DNA from: JAQVSH01 sp964451605
Lineage (GTDB): Bacteria > Bacteroidota > Bacteroidia > Bacteroidales > UBA4181
Reading direction: 5' to 3'
Assembly (NCBI GenBank): GCA_964451605.1
Contig: CAYVJA010000033.1
Coordinates: 1 to 30,899, forward strand
Length of the DNA stretch: 30,899 nucleotides
The notes below the pieces were generated by a model that was given only the letters and a program-made list of their open reading frames with translations, was not told the origin of the DNA and made no database searches. Of this stretch, positions 16,509 through 24,288 are shown piece after piece; positions within the stretch are counted from its first letter, which is position 1; each line of letters begins with the position of its first letter. Both the position numbers and the translations under genes were made by a program.

Positions 16509-17234
16509 TTAATTAATCTTGGTATTTTTCGACACAATAATATCCTCGGGCATGACAACCTCCAAATTGGCGGGGGTTACATTTACCTCGAACGAAATGG
16601 TGGTTACTATCTCCGTATCAATGGCTTCGGTAACGGCATATACTTCATACTCGCCAACAGGAACCTTTGGGAAAACAAATGTACCATCGGCGCCCGCACG
16701 GGCATCCATCACCACAAGGGGCGACCCTTTGAGCTTTAGGGTAACCCGTTCGTCAATCCCGGGTCCGGTTCCTATCAACACACCTTTATAGAAATAGCGA
16801 ACCATCAGTCTGCCCTGTATAGTGGCGCGCCCCAACATCTTTCCGGAATGGATATAAATAGGATCTGCCGTAACGGTATTTCCTGCGCCCACCTTTACCT
16901 CTGTCGACACATCTTCCATCATATCGTCGGGGTACTTGGTATAGGCAAATACCGTGTAGGTGCCCTTTTGCAGATACTTAAAGCGGAAAAAGCCATCGGG
17001 ACCGGTCTCCATATCGTCGTCATAAATGGGCCCGCCTCCGTATTTAATGAACACATCCTCTTTGGCAGCCGGAATCGTGTCGACACGAAAACCATAGGTT
17101 TCGTCCTGATGGATCACTTTGTAAACATAACCCTGCACGGTGGAGGTACCCCCCTCACCCTCCTCCTTCTGACAGGAAGAGAAGAGAAAAAGCGACATCA
17201 CCAGAAGCAGAGGAGAAAAGAAGAAAGATTTCAT
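16509..17234 (-). CDS. lipoprotein with carboxypeptidase-regulatory-like domains, first gene of VTC operon
   Basis: A 241-residue lipoprotein with a lipobox at FLFSSCQKE (Cys21). The mature protein carries two transthyretin-like, carboxypeptidase-regulatory-type beta sandwiches. The first is STVQGYVYKVIHQ...GPDGFFRFKYLQKGTYTVFAYTK; the second is ATIQGRLMVRYFYKG...GADGTFVFPKVPVGEYEVYAVTE. The GPDGFFRF/GADGTFVF and KGTYTVFAY/VGEYEVYAV pairs mark the repeat. Such domains usually support binding or stability rather than catalysis. Being first after the operon promoter, it is probably made in large amount and sits in the outer or inner membrane as a surface or periplasmic partner. No charge cluster typical of polyphosphate binding is obvious. 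Confidence 0.86.
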   Translation of the reverse strand: MKSFFFSPLLLVMSLFLFSSCQKEEGEGGTSTVQGYVYKVIHQDETYGFRVDTIPAAKEDVFIKYGGGPIYDDDMETGPDGFFRFKYLQKGTYTVFAYTKYPDDMMEDVSTEVKVGAGNTVTADPIYIHSGKMLGRATIQGRLMVRYFYKGVLIGTGPGIDERVTLKLKGSPLVVMDARAGADGTFVFPKVPVGEYEVYAVTEAIDTEIVTTISFEVNVTPANLEVVMPEDIIVSKNTKIN

Positions 17235-17344
17235 GCTGTAGTAATTTGGTTTTTATTAGTAGTATGCAAAAAGTAGTAACAATGAAACAATACAGGAAAG
17301 AAACTTTCAGGTATACCCGTTTAACGGATAACAAAAAGTCGTGT

Positions 17345-17377
17345 CGAAGGTAAACAAAATCAACCATATTTCACAAA
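17345..17377 (-). promoter_or_regulatory. promoter of the VTC/DUF4956/GH92 operon
   Basis: On the minus strand TTTG (17374-17377) is followed after 21 bases by TACCTTCG (17345-17352). The first box is exact, the second is one base off TAnnTTTG, and the spacing is right for Bacteroidota. The transcript would start near 17338, leaving a leader of about 100 bases before the lipoprotein ATG at 17234. The leader is AT-rich with no obvious hairpin or riboswitch. Confidence 0.5.
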
Positions 17378-17428
17378 TCGTTAACACACAATTTGCAATA
17401 AACCAACCTTAGATCTGAAAAGATGTAG

Positions 17429-17436
17429 TATATTTC
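17429..17436 (+). promoter_or_regulatory. possible -7 element for the ceramidase-like gene
   Basis: TATATTTC is 7/8 to TAnnTTTG and lies 33 bases before the ATG at 17470. The nearest TTTG (17392-17395) is too distant, so this is a weak call. The 235-base divergent region holds nothing else that I can recognise. Confidence 0.28.
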
Positions 17437-17469
17437 GGCACAGGTTTTTCTCATCCTTCTCTTCGAGTT

Positions 17470-19041
17470 ATGGCTATCACAGCTAAAAGACTGATTATAA
17501 AACGACTGATCGTTTCTCTATTTGTAGTAATTCTCGGATCCCTGGCAGGCTTCTATTATTATGCCATTCGCGACCCCTATTCCGGAGCCATTACCCTACT
17601 GGATATCCGGCCTCCGCAACAACCTTTATTGCGCATTGGATTTTCGGCCAGAAAAATAACCCCTCAGCTTCCCGACAGCTGGGTGGACCACAACGGAGAC
17701 GGCAGATTCAATCCGGAGGATGGCGACAGCTTTACCGATGGTAATAACAATGGCAAGTTCGACAAGGTGTGGCTGGCAGGTTACCATAACAACCGTCCTG
17801 CAGCAGGTATCCGGGACGATTTGTGGGCCCGCACAGTGGTTTTCGACGATGGGCAGACCCGACTTGCCTTTACAGCCATCGACGCCATCGGCCTGTTTCT
17901 GCACGATGTTGAGGCAACCCGAGAATTATTGGACAATACGCTCGGCATTGACTATCTGGCCATACACGCCACCCATGTTCACTCGGCACCCGACTTAATG
18001 GGTCTTTGGGGCAAAAAAATGTTCCGTACGGGCGTCGACAAGGCCTACCTCAAATTTGTACAACAACAGATTGCCCTTTCGGCCGAAGATGCCGTGAGGA
18101 GCCTTCGGCCTGCCAAACTTCGCTTTGCCGTCGGCTTTTTTGAAGATGATAAAACCCAAAACGACACCCGGCATCCTGTTACTCCCGATCCCTATCTATT
18201 TGTGATGCATGCGCTGGACAAGGAGAGTGGAAGCCCGTTAGGTTCCATAGTACAGTGGTCTAACCATCCGGAGACAATGGGCAGCAATAATATCCTGATT
18301 ACCTCCGATTTTCCGCATTATGTGAGAGAGGCCATGGAGATTGGCTATTTTCACGATACGCTTCTGCACACATTCGGCCCCGGAGGCATCTCCATCTACG
18401 CCAACGGTGCTCTTGGCGGACTGATGACAACCCGGGCAGAGACAGCTATACCCGATCCCTTTGGCGACTCTCTGTTTGTAATCCCCTCTGTCGCAAAAAT
18501 CCGTGCACAGGGCTACCGCATTGCCAGAGAGGCGCAAAAAGTACTCGAAACCCAAGGGAAAGAGGTAGAAAACGCAGGTATCCGGCTTAAAGTTCAGACC
18601 CTCTTCCTGCCCATCGACAATCCCCTTTTTCGTTGGGCCTCTCTAACGGGCCTGATGGGAAGAGGAATGAGCGGCTGGATGAAAAAAAGAAGTGAGATTG
18701 CAGGATGGCAAATCGGGCCTGCCTCTTTTGCCACACTGCCCGGCGAGATGTATCCCGAGATGGTTAATGGAGGAATCCTGGCACTCATGGGAAACGACTT
18801 TAACCTGACCCGACCCGTTGAAGATCCCTCCATGCGCAGGATTATGCCCGGCGAGTTCAAATTTGTATTTGGCACTACGAACGACCAAATTGGCTATGTG
18901 ATTCCAAAAAGCCAATGGGATGCCAACCCCCCATACAGCTTCCGGTCTAAACCCCAATACGGCGAAGAAAATTCGCTGGGACCCGAAACTGGCCCTCTTT
19001 TGCATCGTGCTTTTCTTGACCTCTGGAAAGAGATGAAATAA
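17470..19041 (+). CDS. membrane-anchored neutral ceramidase-like protein with EF-hand-like loops
   Basis: A 523-residue protein similar to the N-terminal domain of neutral/alkaline ceramidases, which cut the amide of ceramide. An N-terminal helix (about 12-32) anchors it, with the catalytic part outside the inner membrane. LRIGFSARKITPQLPDSW (54-71) is the family's entry strand. Two calcium-loop motifs follow: DHNGDGRFNPED (73-84) and DGNNNGKFD (90-98). HATHVHSAPD (166-175) matches the zinc-binding HTHS region. The stretch where known ceramidases have a GDVSPN serine motif instead reads ANGALGGLMT, so ceramidase activity is doubtful; another amide or ester may be the substrate. It lies 35 bases ahead of the GH2 gene, so they are likely co-transcribed. 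Confidence 0.85.
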   Translation: MAITAKRLIIKRLIVSLFVVILGSLAGFYYYAIRDPYSGAITLLDIRPPQQPLLRIGFSARKITPQLPDSWVDHNGDGRFNPEDGDSFTDGNNNGKFDKVWLAGYHNNRPAAGIRDDLWARTVVFDDGQTRLAFTAIDAIGLFLHDVEATRELLDNTLGIDYLAIHATHVHSAPDLMGLWGKKMFRTGVDKAYLKFVQQQIALSAEDAVRSLRPAKLRFAVGFFEDDKTQNDTRHPVTPDPYLFVMHALDKESGSPLGSIVQWSNHPETMGSNNILITSDFPHYVREAMEIGYFHDTLLHTFGPGGISIYANGALGGLMTTRAETAIPDPFGDSLFVIPSVAKIRAQGYRIAREAQKVLETQGKEVENAGIRLKVQTLFLPIDNPLFRWASLTGLMGRGMSGWMKKRSEIAGWQIGPASFATLPGEMYPEMVNGGILALMGNDFNLTRPVEDPSMRRIMPGEFKFVFGTTNDQIGYVIPKSQWDANPPYSFRSKPQYGEENSLGPETGPLLHRAFLDLWKEMK

Positions 19042-19076
19042 CCCACTTACCGTCTACAAACCTTATACTGCCTGCC

Positions 19077-21998
19077 ATGCAACGCATAACAGCTCTCTAC
19101 TCCCGGCAAACAGCCTCATCGTTTCTCCTTCCCCTTATGGCGCTTCTGCTGATATCGGCATCAGGATGTTCGCTTTCGGAACAGCAGAGCCGCGATACCA
19201 TCGACTTATCCGGCACTTGGGAATTTCGACTCGACCCCTCTGACGTGGGCGAGCAGGAGGCCTGGTTTTCGAAGGAGTTGACCGACACTATCCGGCTGCC
19301 GGGCAGCACAGACTTCTCGAAAAAAGGGAGTCCGAATAGAGATCGGTCCGAAACGTCGCACCTTACCCGCAGATATCCCTACACAGGTAAAGCCTGGTAT
19401 AGTAAGCAAGTCCGGATACCCGTGGGATGGAAAGGAAGCCAGATCAGACTCATTCTGGAAAGAACCAAGCCATCTATGGTTTGGGTCGATGGCGTGAAGG
19501 CAGGCACAAGTACCGACATCACTACTCCTCAACGGCACGATTTGAGCACTCTGCTCACACCGGGCGAACATCGTATCACCCTCTTAATTGACAATGGCCG
19601 TTCGGTTCCCGAAGCTATACGCAACGCCTCGCATGCCTATGTAGAACATACACAGACCAATTGGAACGGCGTAATTGGAAAAATTGCCCTGGAATCGACA
19701 GCCGCCCTTTTTATTGATCAGATTCGCACCTACCCCGATATAGAAAAGAGAGAGGTAACGGTAGAGGTGGTTGTAGAAAATCGCGGCGATGCAGCAAAAA
19801 GAACCATTCGGCTCAGCGCAGGCGCCTGGAACAGCCCGATACGTCATAACCTGAAGCAGCGTAGTTTTCCGGTTAAGTTAGCTCCGGGGAAAAACAGCTT
19901 CCGCTTTACCTACCCGATGGGCCAAAAGGCGCAACTCTGGAGCCCCGACCACCCGGTACTCTACCGCCTGGAAGGGGCTATCATGCATAAAGCGGGTAAA
20001 GTAGAAGATCGCTTCCACACCCATTTCGGCTTGCGGCAATTCAAAACCGAAGGAACACAATTCTCACTCAATGGACAACGGATATTTCTGCGCGGAAAAA
20101 ATGATGCCTGTGTCTTCCCGCTTACCGGCTATCCCCCCATGGACACAGCCTCCTGGCGACAACTGTTCCGCATTGCCAAAACATATGGCATAAACCACTA
20201 CCGATTCCACTCCTGGTGTCCTCCGGCAGCCGCATTTTTGGCCGCCGATATGGAGGGCATCTATATGCAGCCTGAACTTCCCTTTTGGGGCTCACTGCAG
20301 GCCAACAACCAACCTCTGCTCAGCTTTCTCCGGAAGGAGGGAAAACATCTGCTTAATGAATATGCAAACCACGCCTCACTGGTAATGTTTGCGCTGGGAA
20401 ATGAGATCTCCGGCCATCCCGAAACCATTACAGCGCTTCGCGATACCCTCCGTCAATTCGACAACCGCCCTCTGATGGCAACCGGATCGAATAATTTTCT
20501 CGGATTCAGAGGAGCGGCCCCGGGCGACGACTATTTTACCACCTGCAGAGCAGGTGGCGAGAGTCCGGAAAGTTTCAGTACCCACACCCGCTCCTCCTTT
20601 TCGTTTGCCGATGCCTGGCAGGGGGGGCTGCTCAACGGAATGGCTCCCAACAGTCGGGTCGACTACTCCGGTGCTATTGCCGCTTGCACGGTACCTGTAA
20701 TCAGCCATGAAACAGGGCAATTCCAAATCTATCCCGACTATTCCGAAATCGTGAAGTACAAAGGAGTACTGGCCCCGCGAAACCTCGAAATTTTCAGAGA
20801 GCGCCTCGTGCAGGCGGGCATGGGAAGCCAGGCAGATACCTTTTTTAAGGCATCGGGCGCACTCAGTGTCCTCTGTTATAAAGCCGATATCGAGATGGCC
20901 CTCCGCACTCCCGGATTTGGTGGATTTCAACTGCTCGATTTGCAGGACTTTCCCGGACAAGGTACTGCACTGGTGGGCATTCTGAATGCCTTTATGGAGA
21001 GCAAAAACTTAATCACACCCAAAAAATTCCGGGAATTCTGCAGTGAAGTGGTGCCCCTGTTACGTATGGATCGCTTCTGTTTTTCTGCCGACGACACCCT
21101 GAAAGGGGCCATCCAGGTTGCCCAATACTCCGCGCTTACCCTTCGGAACCAACGAATACACTGGGAGGTACGGCAGAGCGACGGCGGAGTCATGGCTTCG
21201 GGCGATACCTTTGCAACCCTCAGGCCCGGATTGCTCATAGATCTCTGCTCCCTTTCGGTACCACTCGCAGAGATTGCCTCGGCCGAGCAGCTGTCGGTTG
21301 AGATTGAACTTACCGGCACCCCATACCGCAATAGCTATCCGGTATGGGTCTATCCCACTCCTGCCTCACCTTTGGTACAAAACGCAATTCTGATTACCCG
21401 GCAGGCCGATGCCAGAATGATGAGTGCTCTTGCCGAAGGCAAGCGGGTAGTTCTGTTACCCGAACCCGATGCCTATCCGCAAGTGACCATTGGCGGACTA
21501 TTTACCCCCGATTACTGGAATTACCGAATGTTTAAGGGTATCTCGGAGAACGGGAAGAGACCGGTCTCGCCGGGTACGCTGGGCCTTTTAATTCGGAACG
21601 ACCATCCCCTCTTTAAGGAGTTTCCCACCGAATACCATTCCAACTGGCAATGGTGGAACATTGTAAAAGAGAGCCGTCCGCTTATTATGAATGCCATAGA
21701 TTCTACCTTCCGACCCATTGTTCAGCCCATCGACAATATTGAAAGAAATTACCGCCTGGGTATGCTATTCGAATGCAAGGTGGGCCCGGGAAAACTGATG
21801 GTCTGTATGTCGCCCCTCCATAAGCTGGTTCAACATCCCGAATGCCGACAGCTATACCACGCACTGTTGCACTATGTGCGATCCGACGCCTTCGACCCAT
21901 CGTTTGCCATAGATCCCCAAGCCCTTCAACTGCTCTTCAGGGGCAGTGCCGAGCAGCGAATGAACTATTCAGGAGTTGAGAACATCTCCTATCAATGA
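19077..21998 (+). CDS. GH2-like glycosidase lipoprotein with long C-terminal extension
   Basis: A 973-residue GH2-type enzyme, clearly distinct from the one at 33-2672. The signal peptide ends at ISASGC (Cys31). A sugar-binding jelly roll covers about 40-205 (IDLSGTWEFRLDP, GKAWYSKQVRIP), an Ig-like domain about 210-320 and the TIM barrel about 325-690. The barrel has LRGKNDACVFPLTGYPPMD, then ALGNEISGH with the acid/base Glu443, and VISHETGQFQIYPDY with the likely nucleophile Glu545. The last 280 residues form beta domains and a region with ILITRQADARMMSALAEGKRVVLLPEP that resembles a class I amidotransferase-like or flavodoxin-like fold. The substrate is unknown. It lies between the ceramidase-like and jelly-roll genes, which suggests a shared target such as a sugar-lipid or glycan side chain. 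Confidence 0.9.
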   Translation: MQRITALYSRQTASSFLLPLMALLLISASGCSLSEQQSRDTIDLSGTWEFRLDPSDVGEQEAWFSKELTDTIRLPGSTDFSKKGSPNRDRSETSHLTRRYPYTGKAWYSKQVRIPVGWKGSQIRLILERTKPSMVWVDGVKAGTSTDITTPQRHDLSTLLTPGEHRITLLIDNGRSVPEAIRNASHAYVEHTQTNWNGVIGKIALESTAALFIDQIRTYPDIEKREVTVEVVVENRGDAAKRTIRLSAGAWNSPIRHNLKQRSFPVKLAPGKNSFRFTYPMGQKAQLWSPDHPVLYRLEGAIMHKAGKVEDRFHTHFGLRQFKTEGTQFSLNGQRIFLRGKNDACVFPLTGYPPMDTASWRQLFRIAKTYGINHYRFHSWCPPAAAFLAADMEGIYMQPELPFWGSLQANNQPLLSFLRKEGKHLLNEYANHASLVMFALGNEISGHPETITALRDTLRQFDNRPLMATGSNNFLGFRGAAPGDDYFTTCRAGGESPESFSTHTRSSFSFADAWQGGLLNGMAPNSRVDYSGAIAACTVPVISHETGQFQIYPDYSEIVKYKGVLAPRNLEIFRERLVQAGMGSQADTFFKASGALSVLCYKADIEMALRTPGFGGFQLLDLQDFPGQGTALVGILNAFMESKNLITPKKFREFCSEVVPLLRMDRFCFSADDTLKGAIQVAQYSALTLRNQRIHWEVRQSDGGVMASGDTFATLRPGLLIDLCSLSVPLAEIASAEQLSVEIELTGTPYRNSYPVWVYPTPASPLVQNAILITRQADARMMSALAEGKRVVLLPEPDAYPQVTIGGLFTPDYWNYRMFKGISENGKRPVSPGTLGLLIRNDHPLFKEFPTEYHSNWQWWNIVKESRPLIMNAIDSTFRPIVQPIDNIERNYRLGMLFECKVGPGKLMVCMSPLHKLVQHPECRQLYHALLHYVRSDAFDPSFAIDPQALQLLFRGSAEQRMNYSGVENISYQ

Positions 21999-22008
21999 GA
22001 TTCTATCC

Positions 22009-22611
22009 ATGCCTTACCCTCGCAGAACCTACCTGATAAACAGCCTGAGCCTCCTCCTTCTGATCCTTATGGCGGGCAGTTGCGATAATGGCCATACCCG
22101 TGTAGTTTCGCACACATTAACCCACAAATGGAAGTTTGTGCAGGGCGACGACATTGCCTATGCAAAGCCCCTTTTCNNNNNNNNNNACAATTCCTGGGTA
22201 ATCATCTCCTCAAACCAAGCCTTCGAATTTCAGGGATTCCCCCATGTAGACGGCTACGTATGGTACCGGAAACACTTCACCATGCCTGCCGAATTAGAGC
22301 GGCAAATATGGCACGTGGGTGGAATGAATATCTATCTGGGCACTATCGACGACGTGGATCAGCTCTATGTCAACGGCATGCTGATAGACGGATCCGGCTC
22401 TTTCCCTCCCGGTTATGTGTCGGCTTTTGGTACCGAACGAAACTATAAAGTACCGGCATCCTGTCTGTTGAGAGGAAAAAACAACGTACTGGCCGTAAGG
22501 GTTTACGACGGAAATAATACGGGCGGAATCGTGGCCGACTCAATAGTCATCAGGAACCTCAGCTCCGAAGAGATGGCTATTTTCTCGAACGCGCAACAGC
22601 AAAAACCGTGA
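22009..22611 (+). CDS. stand-alone sugar-binding jelly-roll lipoprotein, with assembly gap
   Basis: A roughly 200-residue lipoprotein that consists only of the galactose-binding-like jelly roll usually attached to GH2 enzymes or sialate O-acetylesterases. The start at 22009 (MPYPRRTYLI) leads into a signal ending at LMAGSC. An earlier in-frame Met at 21976 overlaps the GH2 gene and has no signal. Motifs include KWKFVQGDDIAYAKPLF, FQGFPHVDGYVWYRKHFTMP, LGTIDDVDQLYVNGMLIDG, and LLRGKNNVLAVRVYDGNNTGGI. No catalytic Ser or Glu domain follows. Ten Ns at 22177-22186 interrupt it in frame. It lies 10 bases after the GH2 gene and its end overlaps the convergent MFS gene by 35 bases. It could be a glycan-binding accessory or a remnant of a longer enzyme. 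Confidence 0.8.
   Translation: MPYPRRTYLINSLSLLLLILMAGSCDNGHTRVVSHTLTHKWKFVQGDDIAYAKPLFXXXXNSWVIISSNQAFEFQGFPHVDGYVWYRKHFTMPAELERQIWHVGGMNIYLGTIDDVDQLYVNGMLIDGSGSFPPGYVSAFGTERNYKVPASCLLRGKNNVLAVRVYDGNNTGGIVADSIVIRNLSSEEMAIFSNAQQQKP
22177..22186. other. assembly gap (10 N) inside the jelly-roll gene
   Basis: Coding for ...AYAKPLF precedes the gap and coding for (D/N)NSWVII follows it in the same frame. Family members read FDDSSW here, so a true gap of about 4 bases would be enough (TTC-GAC-GAC-AAT). The Ns are again likely a fixed spacer. Confidence 0.85.
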
Positions 22612-23737
22612 TGTAGGCCATACAGGCCAGCAGCACGCTTACACTACCGTGCTGTCCGCCTAATCCATCCGACGCAATACCCATTAACAGCGGGAAGATA
22701 GCGCCACCGGCCACACCCATAATCATCAGACCCGAAATATCATTGGCACGTTCAGGTTTATGCTGCATGGCAAGGGTAAAAATCACAGAGAAGATATTGG
22801 CACAAGAGAGACCAATCAATACAACGGCTCCGTAAATAGCCGGCTCAGACCATGCCACCAACAGCCAGAAACCACCGGCCATAGCCAACACCATACTTAC
22901 AGGAAAGAAGTAACGGGTAGAAATTCGCGACAGAATAATGGCGCCCAAAAAGGTGCCGGCCGTACGGGCTGCAAAATAGTAACTGGTGCCATACCCTGCC
23001 TCACTGAGCACCAGACCGCAACGCTCCATTAACAGTTTAGGCACAGAGGTATTCATTCCCACATCTACCCCCACAATCAAGAGGATACCCAGGAAGAGCG
23101 CAAAAATAAAACGGTCGCCCAAAAGCGAAAGCGAATCGGTAAAATTCTTTTTAATAGACCCCGACTCTGCAGCCTTCTCTCTTATAATGGGCACGGCAAG
23201 CAACCAAGCACCGGAAAGGAGGGTTATGCCCGCGAAAATGGGGAAGATTAACTTCCAGTTGCCCAAACGCGAAGCAGCCAATCCCGCCAGAATAGGGCCC
23301 AGAAAAGCAGAGATGGCTTTTACAAACTGGCCCAGCGTAAGACTACTGGCCAACTGTTTATCCGAAACAATATTGGTAAGTAGCGGATTCAAAGCAACCT
23401 GCAGAATGGTGTTGCCAATGCCCAAAAGCGCAAAAGCCACCAATACCACCACATAGGTGTATGAAATCAGAGGTACCAACATGGCAAGGCCGGTAACAAA
23501 AATGCTCAGCAACACGGTATTCTTGCGGCCTATCCGGTTCATCAGTATACCGGTTGGCACCGAAAAGACAAAAAACCAGAGAAAGACCATCGATGGGAGC
23601 AGATTGGCTACAGTATCCGACAGCGCAAAATCGACTTTCACATAATTAGAGGCTATCCCGACTACGTCGACAAAGCCCATCACAAAAAAACCAAAGAGAA
23701 TGGGGAGGAGATGGAGAGAAGAGGGTTTCTTTTCCAT
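22577..23737 (-). CDS. MFS transporter, probable sugar permease
   Basis: A major facilitator superfamily protein of about 386 residues from the start at 23737 (MEKKPSSLHLLP); a Met four codons earlier at 23749 is also possible. About twelve hydrophobic helices are visible. The MFS signature after helix 2 is clear: GILMNRIGRKNTVLLS. GNTILQVALNPLLTNIV and a two-half repeat with a loop of about 20 residues (REKAAESGSIKKNF) are also present. The pattern resembles the FucP-type or related sugar permeases of Bacteroidota, but the substrate cannot be assigned. It faces the jelly-roll gene tail to tail with a 35-base overlap and may import sugars released by the GH2 unit. A weak promoter match lies at 23782-23789. 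Confidence 0.9.
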   Translation of the reverse strand: MEKKPSSLHLLPILFGFFVMGFVDVVGIASNYVKVDFALSDTVANLLPSMVFLWFFVFSVPTGILMNRIGRKNTVLLSIFVTGLAMLVPLISYTYVVVLVAFALLGIGNTILQVALNPLLTNIVSDKQLASSLTLGQFVKAISAFLGPILAGLAASRLGNWKLIFPIFAGITLLSGAWLLAVPIIREKAAESGSIKKNFTDSLSLLGDRFIFALFLGILLIVGVDVGMNTSVPKLLMERCGLVLSEAGYGTSYYFAARTAGTFLGAIILSRISTRYFFPVSMVLAMAGGFWLLVAWSEPAIYGAVVLIGLSCANIFSVIFTLAMQHKPERANDISGLMIMGVAGGAIFPLLMGIASDGLGGQHGSVSVLLACMAYITVFAVARSRK

Positions 23738-23781
23738 AAAAAGGAGCAATAAAGGAGGGTTGATGGATTAAACACGAAGGT

Positions 23782-23789
23782 TAAAAGTA
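23782..23789 (-). promoter_or_regulatory. possible -7 element for the MFS gene
   Basis: On the minus strand this reads TACTTTTA, 7/8 to TAnnTTTG, about 45 bases before the ATG at 23737. There is no supporting upstream box. The same short region must also drive the divergent gene at 23803, for which I see no clear element. Confidence 0.25.
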
Positions 23790-23802
23790 TAAAAAAAATT
23801 GA

Positions 23803-24273
23803 ATGAGTAAAAAAAAAGCTACATTCGTGCTGCAAACAACAGATCTGATGATTATTCTGCATAGTAACAACGCCCACTGGATCGATTTACTTACTACTAC
23901 ACTGTTTAACAAAGGGTTCCGGGATATTGCACACGCAAAATCCGGAACGGTTTCATCCTTGCTCCAAACCGTGTCGGGCCAGGAACTCCCCAATCTTTTA
24001 GAGAGCCAACATCGCCATATTGAGTTGTTAATCACGGATCTCCCCACCCCCCCGGCCATTTTCCCCCTACAACTCTGGAATAGTTGCGCCCGCCTGGCCA
24101 TCCCCTTTTTTGCCTGGCTGCCCGCCAAAGATGCGCGGAGTTCACTATTTTTGCAGGAGGCTGCTCATACAAAACCTGCCCCCTTTTCCACCTCTCTCCA
24201 CACTTTCGCCGAAGCCAACATGGCCTCGGCGTCGGAATTTATCGAACATATTCACACTATTAACCTTACTTAA
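23803..24273 (+). CDS. unrecognised 156-residue protein upstream of decarboxylase beta
   Basis: I do not recognise this protein. It begins MSKKKATFVLQTTDLMIILHSNN and has alternating hydrophobic strands and helices (LMIILHSNNAHWIDLL, IELLITDLPTPP, ARLAIPFFAWLPAKD). The pattern suggests a small alpha/beta soluble protein, perhaps receiver-like in fold, though the usual Asp/Lys receiver signatures are not convincing. No signal peptide or membrane segment is seen. The gene ends 15 bases before the decarboxylase beta gene, which supports a shared transcript. It may be a diverged regulatory or accessory protein, or an over-called frame, although no good competing frame exists here. Confidence 0.55.
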   Translation: MSKKKATFVLQTTDLMIILHSNNAHWIDLLTTTLFNKGFRDIAHAKSGTVSSLLQTVSGQELPNLLESQHRHIELLITDLPTPPAIFPLQLWNSCARLAIPFFAWLPAKDARSSLFLQEAAHTKPAPFSTSLHTFAEANMASASEFIEHIHTINLT

Positions 24274-24288
24274 TCATTTCTCCCGCGT

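Noticed and set aside
17235..17469. Riboswitch in the VTC operon leader
   Set aside because: The leader is AT-rich with no conserved riboswitch core or long stem that I can recognise.
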